DNA of 64,000 bases from Aureimonas sp. Leaf324 (GTDB lineage: Bacteria > Pseudomonadota > Alphaproteobacteria > Rhizobiales > Rhizobiaceae), in contig NZ_LMOH01000001.1 of NCBI RefSeq assembly GCF_001423245.1, forward strand, positions 278,563 to 342,562, given 5' to 3'. Both the position numbers and the translations under genes were made by a program. Shown here one piece after another: positions 17,911-27,430 of this stretch. Numbering within the stretch: the first letter of the stretch is position 1; each line of letters begins with the position of its first letter. The notes under the pieces are model-generated. The model searched no databases, had not been told where the DNA came from, and saw only the letters and a program-made list of their open reading frames with translations.

Positions 17911-20576
17911 TGAACGAACCCAAGCGCTCGCCACTGCTGGCGACCGTCGAGGGGCAGCGTCTCGATGGCCCCGACGCGGCGGCGTGGCGCGTGTGGGGAC
18001 CGTATCTCGCCGAGCGCCAATGGGGCACGGTGCGGGAGGACTACAGCGCCGACGGCGATGCTTGGTCCTATCTGCCGCACGACCACGCACGGTCCCGTGC
18101 CTACCGGTGGGGCGAGGACGGGATCGCGGGCTTCTGCGATGCGGACCAGATCTGGTGCCTGTCGCTCGGGTTGTGGAATGGCGCGGATCCCATTCTCAAG
18201 GAGCGTCTGTTCGGTCTGACGAATGCGGAGGGCAATCACGGCGAGGACGTCAAGGAACTCTGGTGGCATCTCGATGCCGTCCCGAGCCACGCCTGGCAGT
18301 CCATGCTGTATCGCTATCCGCAGGCGCGGTTCCCCTACGAGGATCTCGTCGCCGAAAACGCCCGGCGGCGCGGATCGCCGGCTGCGGAGTACGAGCTGGC
18401 GGACACCGGCGTCCTTGCCGGCAATCGGTTCTTCGACGTGCAGGTGGACTACGCGAAGGCGTCTCCGAACGACGTCCTGATGCGCGTCACCGTCATCAAT
18501 CGTGGGCCGGACAGCGCGGTCCTCCACGTCCTGCCGCAACTCGTCGCGCGGAACACCTGGAGTTGGAGGCCGGCCTCGACGAAACCGCAGATCGCACCGG
18601 CCGGCTGCGATGCGGTGACGGCGTCGCATCCGAAGTGGCCGGACATGCGCTTCTCGGCCCTTCAGCCGACAACGTGGCTATTCTGCGAGAACGAGACGAA
18701 CGCGGCGCGGTTCGGTGGGCCGGCGGGCGGCGGCCCGTTCAAGGATGCCATCAACAACCACATCGTCGGCGCGGGGTGCGTCGCGCTGCCGGGCGAGGGC
18801 ACGAAAGCGGCAGCCCATTCCGTTCACGAGATCCCCGCCGGCGGGCGGATCGTCCTGCGATACTGCTTCGCGCCGGCGGCGGCCGGCCTCGTCGGTCCGG
18901 CCGAGTTCGATACCATCCTGGCGACGCGCCGTGACGAGGCGGACGCGTTCTACGACGCGCTGCAGGCCGGCATGGCGGACCGCGACGTGAGGCTGGTCCA
19001 GCGGCGAGCGCTCGCCGGCCTCCTCTGGTCCAAGCAGGTCTATCGCTACGACGTGAAGCGCTGGCTGGATGGTGACGCAGCGCAGGCTCCCCCGCCCGCG
19101 TCACGCCTCAGGGGCCGCAACGTCGACTGGACGCATCTCGACGCGGCCGACGTCATCCTCATGCCGGACACGTGGGAGTATCCGTGGTTCGCATCCTGGG
19201 ATCTGGCGTTCCATGCCATGGCCGCGGCGATCGTCGATCCTGCGCTCGCCAAGCAGCAACTCCTTCTCTTGACCCGCGACTGGTACATGCATCCGAACGG
19301 CCAGCTCCCGGCCTACGAATGGAACTTCGGTGACGCCAATCCGCCCATCCAGGCGTTCGCCGCCCTGCGGGTCTATCGCATGGACGCCGCGTTCAACGGA
19401 GCGCCGGATCGCGACTTCCTGGAGCGGCTGTTCCACAAGTTGATGGTGAACTTCACCTTCTGGGTGAACCGGAAGGACTCGCAAGGGCGCAACCTCTTTC
19501 AGGGCGGCTTCCTCGGCCTCGACAATATCGGCGTCTTCGATCGCTCCGCCCCGATCCCCGGCGGCGGCACCCTCGAGCAGGCCGATGCCACCGCCTGGAT
19601 GGCGATGTACGCGCTGAACCTCATGCGCATGGCGCTGGAACTCGCGGAGGCCGATGCGGTCTACGAAGACATCGCGTCGAAGTTCTTCGAGCACTTCCTG
19701 ATCATCGCCTCCGCCATGACGCATGTCGGCGCATCGGAAGCCGATAAGGCACAGCCCGGCGGACGGGGGTTGTGGGACGAGGAGGACGGCTTCTTCTACG
19801 ACGCCCTGATCCTGCCGGACGGAACGGAGGCGACGCTTCGCGTGCGCTCGCTGGTGGGGCTCATCCCGCTCTGCGCGGTGGAGGTGCTCGACGCCGGGCT
19901 GGCGGAGCGGCATCCCGATTTCGCCCGGCGCCTCGACTGGATGCTCCGGCATCGCCCCGACCTCACCATGCAGGTGTCGCGCTTCGCCGAGCCGGGAAAG
20001 GACGAACGCTACCTCCTGTCGCTCCTGCGGCGCCAGCGCATGGCGCGGCTGATGAACCGGCTCTTGGACGAGGGCGAGTTCCTGTCGCCCTACGGCATTC
20101 GCTCCCTGTCGAAGGTACACGAGGCGCAACCCTTCGCGATGGAGCGCGACGGAGCGCAGTTCGAGGTTCGATACGAGCCGGGCGCTTCGGCCTCCGGCAT
20201 CTTCGGCGGCAACTCGAACTGGCGGGGACCGGTCTGGATGCCGCTCAACCTCATGATCGTGGAGGCGATCCGCGAGTTCGAGCGGTTCTACGGCGACGGT
20301 TTCGTCCAGGAGTGCCCGTCCGGCTCGGGGCGAACGGCGACGCTGACGGAGGTCGCCGACGATCTCGCGGCTCGCATCTGCGCTCTCTTCGCCCGGCAGG
20401 CGGACGGGACGCGCCCGGCGCTCGGCGGCCCGGCGCCGCGAGGGGGAGCGGACGACGTCGAGCTGATCGTCCTCAACGAGTTCTTCCACGGCGACACCGG
20501 CCTCGGCCTCGGCGCCTCGCACCAGACCGGCTGGACGGCACTCGTTGCGCTGCTTCTACAGCCGGCGTCGACCTGA
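17910..20576 (+). CDS. GH63/MGH1-like glycoside hydrolase
   Basis: Predicted cytoplasmic glycosidase of 888 residues, related to the glucosidase/mannosylglycerate-hydrolase group of family GH63 with an (alpha/alpha)6 catalytic barrel. There is no signal peptide. Recognisable stretches include YLPHDHARSRAYRWGEDG near the N-terminus, the barrel segment with WEYPWFASWDLAFH and NGQLPAYEWNFGD, and NSNWRGPVWMPLN towards the end; acidic residues in the last two regions are candidates for catalysis. The ATG at 17910 shares a base with the zwf stop. Coupling to zwf suggests it frees glucose from an intracellular glucoside or compatible solute, but the substrate is not known. Confidence 0.8.
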   Translation: MNEPKRSPLLATVEGQRLDGPDAAAWRVWGPYLAERQWGTVREDYSADGDAWSYLPHDHARSRAYRWGEDGIAGFCDADQIWCLSLGLWNGADPILKERLFGLTNAEGNHGEDVKELWWHLDAVPSHAWQSMLYRYPQARFPYEDLVAENARRRGSPAAEYELADTGVLAGNRFFDVQVDYAKASPNDVLMRVTVINRGPDSAVLHVLPQLVARNTWSWRPASTKPQIAPAGCDAVTASHPKWPDMRFSALQPTTWLFCENETNAARFGGPAGGGPFKDAINNHIVGAGCVALPGEGTKAAAHSVHEIPAGGRIVLRYCFAPAAAGLVGPAEFDTILATRRDEADAFYDALQAGMADRDVRLVQRRALAGLLWSKQVYRYDVKRWLDGDAAQAPPPASRLRGRNVDWTHLDAADVILMPDTWEYPWFASWDLAFHAMAAAIVDPALAKQQLLLLTRDWYMHPNGQLPAYEWNFGDANPPIQAFAALRVYRMDAAFNGAPDRDFLERLFHKLMVNFTFWVNRKDSQGRNLFQGGFLGLDNIGVFDRSAPIPGGGTLEQADATAWMAMYALNLMRMALELAEADAVYEDIASKFFEHFLIIASAMTHVGASEADKAQPGGRGLWDEEDGFFYDALILPDGTEATLRVRSLVGLIPLCAVEVLDAGLAERHPDFARRLDWMLRHRPDLTMQVSRFAEPGKDERYLLSLLRRQRMARLMNRLLDEGEFLSPYGIRSLSKVHEAQPFAMERDGAQFEVRYEPGASASGIFGGNSNWRGPVWMPLNLMIVEAIREFERFYGDGFVQECPSGSGRTATLTEVADDLAARICALFARQADGTRPALGGPAPRGGADDVELIVLNEFFHGDTGLGLGASHQTGWTALVALLLQPAST

Positions 20577-20742
20577 ATCCGAGCCGATGGGCCCTCGATT
20601 TCTCGCTTACTGAACGAGGTGAGGGCGATCGCACGGAGGGCAGGGGCTCGCTCGATGACTGGAGACCGTGTCCGTGTCCAACGATCATCCGCGGCGCCCG
20701 ACCGAGACGACGCCCATGGCGTCCCTGCCGAACGTCACCGCT

Positions 20743-21894
20743 TCAGCGTCGCGCCGACGGGCTGTCATCCGGCGCGGTGAACCATTCCGGGCCCGCGTCG
20801 GTCATGAAGACATGGTCCTCGAGCCGCACGCCGAACCGATTGGGCATCACGATCATCGGCTCGACCGAGAAGCACATGCCGGGCTCGAGCCGGGTCTCGT
20901 TGTTCCGGACGATGTAGGGCGCCTCGTGGATCTCGAGGCCGAGCCCATGGCCCGCCCGGTGCGGCAGGCCGGGAAGCCGGTAGTCCGGACCGAGGCCATG
21001 GCGGGCGAGAACGTCGCGCGCCGCGCGATCGAGGGACGAGCAGGTCGCCCCGATGCGTGCCGCCTCGAACACCGCGTCCTGGGCTTCCCGCTCGATCCGC
21101 CAGATCCGCTCGACGTCCGGTGCCGGCTCGTCGAGGACATAGGTGCGCGTGAGATCGGAATGATAGCCGTCGAGGCGGCACCCCGTATCGACGAGGATCA
21201 CGTCGCCGTCGCCCAACGTTTGTTCGCCGTCGGCACCGTGCGGAAGCGCCGTCGCCGCGCCGAACGAGACAATGGCGAAGGTCGAGCCGTCGTCGGCGCC
21301 GAGGCGGCGGTGCTCCGCGTCGATGAAGGCGACGACCTCGGAGGCGGTCACGCCGGGTCGCATGTCAGCGCGGACGCGTTCATGGATGCCGAGCGTCAGG
21401 CCCATCGCATGGCGGATGATGGCGATCTCGGCCCCAGACTTTCGCATGCGGAGCTGGGAGACGAGCGGGCCCCCGTCGCGCAACCGATGCGTGCCGAACA
21501 CGGCCACCAGCCGATGATACTGAAACAGCGGGATCTGCTCGTCGAGTGCGAGAACGGCGCCGGGCCGCAGCAGCGAAGCGACGAGGCGCATCGGCTCCTC
21601 TTCCTCCTGCCAGGCGACGATCTCGCCGGGGAGGCGGGGCAGGGTCTCGACGCGCGAGCACTCGAAGCCCGGCACGACGTAGCGAAGACTGTCACGCGTC
21701 ACCAGCGCGCCGCAGAACCGCTCGCTGCCGTGCCAGACGAGCCCCGTGAAATAGCGCAGGCTTTCGGTCGAGCCGAGAAGGAGGGCGTCGATGCCGGCTT
21801 CGTCGAGAAGCGCGCGCAACCGCTCGAGGCGCTCCTGTCGCTCGTCGTTTCCGATGCAAGGAACCGGATGTTGCCAAGCGGCTTGGACGGCCAT
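20743..21894 (-). CDS. M24-family Xaa-Pro peptidase
   Basis: Predicted dinuclear-metal peptidase that removes residues before proline (aminopeptidase P/prolidase group). The 383 residues comprise an N-terminal creatinase-like domain (about 1-140) and a C-terminal pita-bread domain with all five metal ligands: Asp in ILVDTG, Asp in SDLTRT, His in AGHGLG, Glu in SVEPM and Glu in LEDHV. ATG 21894 gives a normal N-terminus. It is divergent from an EamA transporter gene across 178 bases. This protein keeps the metal ligands, in contrast to the ectoine hydrolase of the same family at 57384. Confidence 0.9.
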   Translation of the reverse strand: MAVQAAWQHPVPCIGNDERQERLERLRALLDEAGIDALLLGSTESLRYFTGLVWHGSERFCGALVTRDSLRYVVPGFECSRVETLPRLPGEIVAWQEEEEPMRLVASLLRPGAVLALDEQIPLFQYHRLVAVFGTHRLRDGGPLVSQLRMRKSGAEIAIIRHAMGLTLGIHERVRADMRPGVTASEVVAFIDAEHRRLGADDGSTFAIVSFGAATALPHGADGEQTLGDGDVILVDTGCRLDGYHSDLTRTYVLDEPAPDVERIWRIEREAQDAVFEAARIGATCSSLDRAARDVLARHGLGPDYRLPGLPHRAGHGLGLEIHEAPYIVRNNETRLEPGMCFSVEPMIVMPNRFGVRLEDHVFMTDAGPEWFTAPDDSPSARR

Positions 21895-22072
21895 CGTGCG
21901 CTCCTTGAAAGAAAGTGAATTTCGCGGCTGACATGCCGCGACTGTCGGCGACTTGCAAGGTACGGATCACGCCGCTGGCGACAGCGCTTGCCACCTGGAA
22001 CTCCATCAGTCAGGAAAGCATACGGACGGGACTCGGAACGATGTCTCCACGGATTTCGGGAGGCGTCTCGTC

Positions 22073-22966
22073 ATGGCGGACCCACAACCTCGCCTTGCCG
22101 CCAGTCTTGCGCTTCTCCTGCTTCTCGCGACGCTTTGGGGCGCGTCCTACACGTTCATCAAGATCGCGGTGGAGACCATCCCGCCGGTGACGCTGATCGC
22201 GACACGCACGCTGATCGCGGGATCGGTGCTTTGGGCGGTGCTGCGTCTGCGCGGCCTTCGCCTGCCGATGGATCGGCGCAATCTCGGCCGCTTCTTCGTG
22301 CAGGCTTGCCTGAACTCCGTGGTCCCGTTCGTGCTCGTCGCGTGGGGAACGCAGTTCGTGGATGCAGGGTTGGCAACGATCCTCAACTCGCTGACACCGG
22401 TTTTCGCGTTCCTCATCAACTGGGGCATCACGCGCCACGAGGTGGTGACGGGCCGCAAGGCGTTCGGCGTCGCCGCCGGCCTCTTCGGCATCTGCCTCGT
22501 CGTCGGACCGTCGGCGCTGCAGGGCGCGAACCAGCAGCTCGTCGCGCAAGTCGCGATCATCGTCGCCGCGATGGCTTACGGCGCCGCGGTCACCTTCGGG
22601 CGGACGTTTCGCGATCTTGATCCGATGATGCCGGCGTCCGGATCGCTCCTGTTCGGCGCGGCGATCCTGATTCCGGTGAGCCTTGTCGTGGATCGGCCAT
22701 GGACGCTCGCACCTTCGACGGCGTCGATCATGGCGCTGATCGCGCTCTCGCTCTTCTCCACCGCACTGGCCTTCACCCTCTACTTCTACCTGCTGAAACG
22801 CATCGGCTCGGTCGGGGTGACGGCACAAGCCTATCTGCGCGTGCCGATCGGCGTCGGGATCGGCATGATCGTCCTGCACGAGATGCCTCAGCCGACAGCC
22901 TGGTTCGGCCTCGCGCTCGTGATCGTCAGCGTGGTGGCGATGACCTTGCCGAAACGTCGGGCCTGA
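22073..22966 (+). CDS. EamA-family (DMT) transporter
   Basis: Predicted inner-membrane transporter of 297 residues with about ten membrane segments in two EamA repeats. The family exports or imports small metabolites such as amino acids. The first repeat starts LATLWGASYTFIKIAVE, typical of the fold; the second repeat ends in SVVAMTLPKRR. ATG 22073 is preferred because GGGAGG at 22058-22063 lies nine bases upstream; longer readings have a polar non-family N-terminus. It diverges from an M24 peptidase gene. The substrate is unknown. Confidence 0.85.
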   Translation: MADPQPRLAASLALLLLLATLWGASYTFIKIAVETIPPVTLIATRTLIAGSVLWAVLRLRGLRLPMDRRNLGRFFVQACLNSVVPFVLVAWGTQFVDAGLATILNSLTPVFAFLINWGITRHEVVTGRKAFGVAAGLFGICLVVGPSALQGANQQLVAQVAIIVAAMAYGAAVTFGRTFRDLDPMMPASGSLLFGAAILIPVSLVVDRPWTLAPSTASIMALIALSLFSTALAFTLYFYLLKRIGSVGVTAQAYLRVPIGVGIGMIVLHEMPQPTAWFGLALVIVSVVAMTLPKRRA

Positions 22967-23195
22967 ACGTCGGCGCTTCTCGGCTGAGCGGATACCGGAC
23001 TGCCTGCGACGCTCTGCCGCCGGTCGCCTCTCGCGACATGCGTGGAAAAGCCGACTTTCGCGCCGTCGCGGTCCACGCAAGCCGCTTCAAGGTCAAGTTC
23101 CTTCAACACTTACTGCGTAGATTCTAAGCAGGGCGAGTCTTGCACACGCCCAAGTTATTTAGCTGCAACCACATGCTATACTGGCGAGCTTAGCC

Positions 23196-25577
23196 ATGAT
23201 GACGGTTTTGAATTGTATCGTTGTCGAGCACAACCTCTGGCTTGTGCTGATGGCGGCCGTCATCTGCGCGGCGGGGTCTTGGGCCATGGTCCGGCTCTTC
23301 CAGAGGGCGGCCGACTCGCGATCGACCGAACGTTATGCCTGGGTCGTGCTGACGGCCTTCATCACGGGCGCGTCGATCTGGTGCACGCACTTCGTCGCCA
23401 TGCTCGGCTATGAGCCGGGCTTGGCCGTGGGCTTCGATCCGGTTCTCACCATCGTGTCGATGCTCGCCGCCATGGTGGGATCGGCCGTCGGCTTCACGAT
23501 TGCCACCAGCCGGCGGCGCGGTTCGGCCGCGCTTGGCGGTGCCGTCGTCGGCCTCTCGATCGTCGTGATGCACTACACCGGGATGCTGGCCTATCGCGTC
23601 CAGGGCATCGTCGAATGGAAGTCGGGATTTCTTCTCGCGTCCGTCGTCATTTCCTGCGTGCTGGCGGCGGCCTCCCTGCAGGTCATTATGCACGGGTGGC
23701 GGGAGACCATCCGGCCCTTCGCCGGCGCGGCTCTCTTCTTCCTGTCCATCATCGGGCTTCACTTCACGGGCATGACGGCCTTTCAGGTCACCCCGATGCT
23801 GATCGACGGCTCGTTCTCCAACCCCGAGGCCCTGAAGGCTCTTGCCTTCGCGGTCACCTGCGTGGGCCTCGCGATCGTCTCGGCGGGGTTTGCGAGCGGC
23901 TTCATCGACAACAGGGCAAGGGCGACGGCGGCCGACGCGTTGGCCAACATGTCGAACGGCCTGACCATGATCTCGCCGACGGGGCACGTCACGCTGGTCA
24001 ACGAGCGGGTGCGCTCGCTCTTCCGCCTCGGCGAGAACGACCTGCGGCTCGGCATGACGCTGGAAGCGTATGTGGGCGTCATCGGCGCAAGGGTCGGTTG
24101 GGATGCCGAACGCACGCGGCGCGTCGTCGAGAACCATGTGTCTTGGATCCGGGATGGAGGCGTGAAGCGGCTGGAACACCACTTCGAGGATGGGCTCGTC
24201 CTCCATGTCTGCTGCCAGCCCGTCGGGCGGGGCGGCGCGATTCTCACCTACGAGGATGTGACGGAGGCGCGAAACGGACAGAAGACGATCGCGCACATGG
24301 CGTTCCATGACGCGCTGACTGGACTGAAGAACCGTCGGATGTTCGCCCAGTCGATCGACGAGATGCTGGTATTGGGCTCCCTGACCATGCTGATGGTCGA
24401 CCTCGACCGCTTCAAGGACGTCAACGATCGTCTAGGTCATGCCGCTGGTGACCTGGTGCTTCGGGAGGTCGCGACACGCATCGAAGCTCTCCTTGAGCCT
24501 GAGGAACAGGCCTTTCGCCTCGGCGGCGACGAACTGGCCGTCCTCAGCGCATCCGGCGAAGAGCGCGGCCAACGACTGGCGGCGGACCTCGTCGCCTCGC
24601 TAGCGCTGCCGATCGACGCCGGCGCCCATGTGGTTTCCATCGGCGGCAGCGTCGGCATTGCTGCCGCGCGCGACCGCGACGATGCTTCTACCGTCCAGCG
24701 CAAAGCCGACCTTGCTCTCTACGCCGCCAAGAATGCAGGCAGGGGGCGGTTCGAAGTCTATCGCGACGGCATGCTGGAAGAGGAAGCGCGACGTCGCGAC
24801 TTCGAGCAGGACCTGTCGGATGCCATCGCGTCGAACCAGCTCGAACTCTGGTATCAGCCGCTGTTCAGCTTGCCGGAGCGGAGATTGAAGGGTTTCGAGG
24901 CGCTGATCCGCTGGCGGCACCCGGAGCGCGGGCTCGTCAGCCCCGCCGAGTTCATTCCCGTGGCCGAGGCCTGCGGCCTGATTTCCACGATCGGGGCCTG
25001 GGTCATCGACGAAGCCTGCCGTCAGGCCGCGCGCTGGCCGGCCGAGCTCTACATGTCGATCAACGTCTCGGCCGTGCAGCTCCGCTCCGCGGTGTTGGCG
25101 TCACAGATCGATCAGGCCCTTCGCAAGTACTCGCTGCCGGCGTCGCGCGTCGAACTCGAAATCACCGAGACGGCCATCGTTGAGAACAGTGAGCATCTCG
25201 CGGTCGTCCTGGCGGGCCTGCGAGCCATCGGCGTTCGGATCGCGATGGACGACTTCGGCACGGGCTACTCTTCGCTGGCTCATCTGCGCGAGTTCAAGGT
25301 CGATCGCATCAAGATCGACCGCAGCTTCATCGCCGCGTCAACGAACGATGCAGGATCTGCGGCCATCGTGCGCGCGGTCGTCTCGATGGCGCGCGAGCTC
25401 AGCATCGACACCACGGCCGAGGGGATCGAGGAGGAGGGGCAGCTTGCCAGCCTCCAGGCGCTGGGATGCGGGACGGCGCAGGGATTCCTGCTCGGCCGCC
25501 CTCTGATGATCGGCGCGGCGGACGAACTGGCGTGGTCGTCCGGAGGCATTGGCTCGACGACGATCGCGGTCGCCTGA
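23196..25577 (+). CDS. MHYT-PAS-GGDEF-EAL membrane signalling protein
   Basis: Cyclic-di-GMP enzyme of 793 residues. Residues about 1-235 form the seven-helix MHYT sensor, with the repeated motifs THFVAM, MHYTGM and LHFTGM proposed to bind copper and sense O2, CO or NO. A PAS-like part follows, then a GGDEF domain with GGDEL at 443-447 and a C-terminal EAL domain with EAL at 568-570 and DDFGTGYSS. The cyclase motif ends in Leu rather than Phe, and the I-site RxxD is absent (EPEE at that position), so product inhibition is unlikely. The EAL site looks intact, so it may mainly degrade c-di-GMP. TATACT at 23177-23182 is a possible -10 box very close to the start; ATG 23199 is an alternative start. 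Confidence 0.92.
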   Translation: MMTVLNCIVVEHNLWLVLMAAVICAAGSWAMVRLFQRAADSRSTERYAWVVLTAFITGASIWCTHFVAMLGYEPGLAVGFDPVLTIVSMLAAMVGSAVGFTIATSRRRGSAALGGAVVGLSIVVMHYTGMLAYRVQGIVEWKSGFLLASVVISCVLAAASLQVIMHGWRETIRPFAGAALFFLSIIGLHFTGMTAFQVTPMLIDGSFSNPEALKALAFAVTCVGLAIVSAGFASGFIDNRARATAADALANMSNGLTMISPTGHVTLVNERVRSLFRLGENDLRLGMTLEAYVGVIGARVGWDAERTRRVVENHVSWIRDGGVKRLEHHFEDGLVLHVCCQPVGRGGAILTYEDVTEARNGQKTIAHMAFHDALTGLKNRRMFAQSIDEMLVLGSLTMLMVDLDRFKDVNDRLGHAAGDLVLREVATRIEALLEPEEQAFRLGGDELAVLSASGEERGQRLAADLVASLALPIDAGAHVVSIGGSVGIAAARDRDDASTVQRKADLALYAAKNAGRGRFEVYRDGMLEEEARRRDFEQDLSDAIASNQLELWYQPLFSLPERRLKGFEALIRWRHPERGLVSPAEFIPVAEACGLISTIGAWVIDEACRQAARWPAELYMSINVSAVQLRSAVLASQIDQALRKYSLPASRVELEITETAIVENSEHLAVVLAGLRAIGVRIAMDDFGTGYSSLAHLREFKVDRIKIDRSFIAASTNDAGSAAIVRAVVSMARELSIDTTAEGIEEEGQLASLQALGCGTAQGFLLGRPLMIGAADELAWSSGGIGSTTIAVA

Positions 25578-25605
25578 GCCGCCCGAGGAACGAACCGACA
25601 GGACG

Positions 25606-25639
25606 ATCGAAAGGGGCGCTCGTGGGCGCCCCTTTCGAT
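25606..25639. terminator. Bidirectional terminator between the MHYT gene and iolB
   Basis: ATCGAAAGGGGCGC at 25606-25619 pairs perfectly over 14 bp with GCGCCCCTTTCGAT at 25626-25639. It sits between two convergent stop codons. Short A/T-rich edges on both sides could serve either strand. Confidence 0.75.
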
Positions 25640-25684
25640 TTGCCGGCGATGTTAAAGGTTACAGCGTCGTGTCGCCACCGACCG

Positions 25685-26497
25685 TCACGCCTTCAGCAGC
25701 CACTCGTGTTCCGGTGCGTTGTGGAACCGCCAGAGGCGCTTCGGCCCCGCCATCACGTTGAGGTAGTACAGGTCGTAGCCGTGGATCGTCGCGCAGGGGT
25801 GATAGCCCTTCGGGACGAGCGTGGTGTCGCCGTCTTCGACCGCCATTGCCTCGTCGATCTCCCGACGCCCGGACGCGTCGGCATCGGTGTAGACGCGCTG
25901 GAAGGCGAAGCCCTGCGGCGGGTTGATGCGGTGATAGTAGGTTTCCTCGAGCGAAGACTGCTGCGGAAGGTCATCCTCGTCGTGGCGATGCGGCGGGTAG
26001 CTCGACGTGTTGCCGGCCGGCGTGATGACCTCGACCACCAGCAGCCCGTCCGCCTCCGCAGTCTCCGGCAGGATGTTGGTAACGTGCCGGACGTTGGAGC
26101 CCTTGCCGCGCACTTCCTGGCCGTTGTCGTCCTCGGCGATCAGGCGAGGAGGGCGAGCACCCGCCGTGCCCGGCGCCGTACAGACGGCCAGCTCGACCTC
26201 GGTTTCCGCGGTGGCCGTCCAGTCCATTCCCGCCGGCACGTAGACCGACGACGGCTTGCCGTCGAAGGGCGACATGCGGCGGCCGACCGAGCCGAACTGC
26301 GTGTCGCCCGCACCGATTGCCGCCTTGCCCGAGACGAGGACGAGGCAGGCTTCGCGATCCGGCTCGCCGCCCGTGACCGTGTCGCCGGGCTTCAGCTTGT
26401 GAAGCGCGAAGCCGACATAGGTCCACCCGGCGCTTTCCGGCGTCACGTCGACGACCAGGCCCGTCGTGCCGCTCGGCTTCACGAGAAGTTTCGACAT
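25685..26497 (-). CDS. iolB: 5-deoxy-glucuronate isomerase
   Basis: Fourth step of myo-inositol breakdown: isomerises 5-deoxyglucuronic acid to 5-dehydro-2-deoxygluconate. The 270-residue cupin-type protein has the metal-binding stretch YPPHRHDED with following Glu in SSLEETYYHRI, and a second cupin segment with PKGYHPC, as in other IolB proteins. It is last in the minus-strand order regulator-iolC-iolE-iolB, 14 bases after the iolE stop, so it is certainly cotranscribed with iolE. ATG 26497 gives the family length. Confidence 0.95.
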   Translation of the reverse strand: MSKLLVKPSGTTGLVVDVTPESAGWTYVGFALHKLKPGDTVTGGEPDREACLVLVSGKAAIGAGDTQFGSVGRRMSPFDGKPSSVYVPAGMDWTATAETEVELAVCTAPGTAGARPPRLIAEDDNGQEVRGKGSNVRHVTNILPETAEADGLLVVEVITPAGNTSSYPPHRHDEDDLPQQSSLEETYYHRINPPQGFAFQRVYTDADASGRREIDEAMAVEDGDTTLVPKGYHPCATIHGYDLYYLNVMAGPKRLWRFHNAPEHEWLLKA

Positions 26498-26511
26498 CGC
26501 TCTCGCCCCTT

Positions 26512-27396
26512 TCAGCGCTTCGATCCGGCTTCCGAGAGGAAGCGGACGAGGTTGTCGTGGCCCATCTTCACATAGGTTGCAGGATGCGCCTTCTCGGGGT
26601 CCTGTTCGGCCTCGATGACGACCCAGCCGGCGTAATCCGGCAGTGCCTTCAGGACGGACACGTAGTCGACCGATCCGTCGCCCGGCACGGTGTAGACGCC
26701 GGCGAGAACCGAGGTCAGGAAGCTCCAGTCTTCGGCGCCGGCCTGCCGCGCCACGTCCAGGCGAACGTCCTTGGCGTGGAAATGGACGATGCGATCGCGG
26801 TAGCGACGGGCCAGGTCCACCGGATCGGCACCGGCCCAGGTCGCGTGACCGGTATCGAGGAGCAAGGTGAAGGCGTCGCCCGTCCCGGCCATGAGACGGT
26901 CGATCTCTTCGCCGGTCTGGATCACCGTTCCCATGTGGTGATGGTAGGCGATCTTGAGACCTTCATCGCGCAGAAGCTCGGCGAAGCGCGTCATCCGCGG
27001 CAGCAGCGTCGCCCACTGCTCCTCGTCTAGGACAGGACGCGCGCTGAGAGGCGCGGCCTCGTTTCCATGAACCGTGCCGGTGCATTCGCACACGATGAAG
27101 ATGTCCGTCCCGGCACCCTTCACCAGCGCGATGTGATCCTTTGCGGCGGCGAACTCGGCGTCCGCGTCGCGCTCGAGCAGGAAGGTCGAGTACCAGCCGC
27201 CGACGAACACCATGCCGTACTCGGCGAGCTTCGCCTTCAGTCCGTCGGGATCCTTCGGAAACTTGTGCCCGAGCTCCATGCCTTCGATACCGATGGCGCT
27301 CGCCTCGGACAGGCACTGTTCGAGGCTGATATGGCCGCCGATGTCCTGCCGGTCGTCGTTGCTCCAGCAGATCGGGTTTGCGCCGATACGGATCAT
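26512..27396 (-). CDS. iolE: Myo-inosose-2 dehydratase
   Basis: Removes water from 2-keto-myo-inositol (inosose) to give 3D-trihydroxycyclohexane-1,2-dione, the IolD substrate. The 294-residue product is a xylose-isomerase-like TIM barrel: it begins MIRIGANPICWSND, a near-diagnostic IolE start. It contains EGMELGHKFP, IAYHHHMGTV and LLLDTGHATWAG with metal-ligand His, Asp and Glu residues, and ends with VIEAEQDPEKAHP. ATG 27396 is chosen on that N-terminus; the frame continues upstream without family similarity. It lies 34 bases after iolC and 14 before iolB. Confidence 0.95.
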   Translation of the reverse strand: MIRIGANPICWSNDDRQDIGGHISLEQCLSEASAIGIEGMELGHKFPKDPDGLKAKLAEYGMVFVGGWYSTFLLERDADAEFAAAKDHIALVKGAGTDIFIVCECTGTVHGNEAAPLSARPVLDEEQWATLLPRMTRFAELLRDEGLKIAYHHHMGTVIQTGEEIDRLMAGTGDAFTLLLDTGHATWAGADPVDLARRYRDRIVHFHAKDVRLDVARQAGAEDWSFLTSVLAGVYTVPGDGSVDYVSVLKALPDYAGWVVIEAEQDPEKAHPATYVKMGHDNLVRFLSEAGSKR

Positions 27397-27430
27397 TGTC
27401 GTTCTCTCCCGATGGATCGGATCGTGTGGC

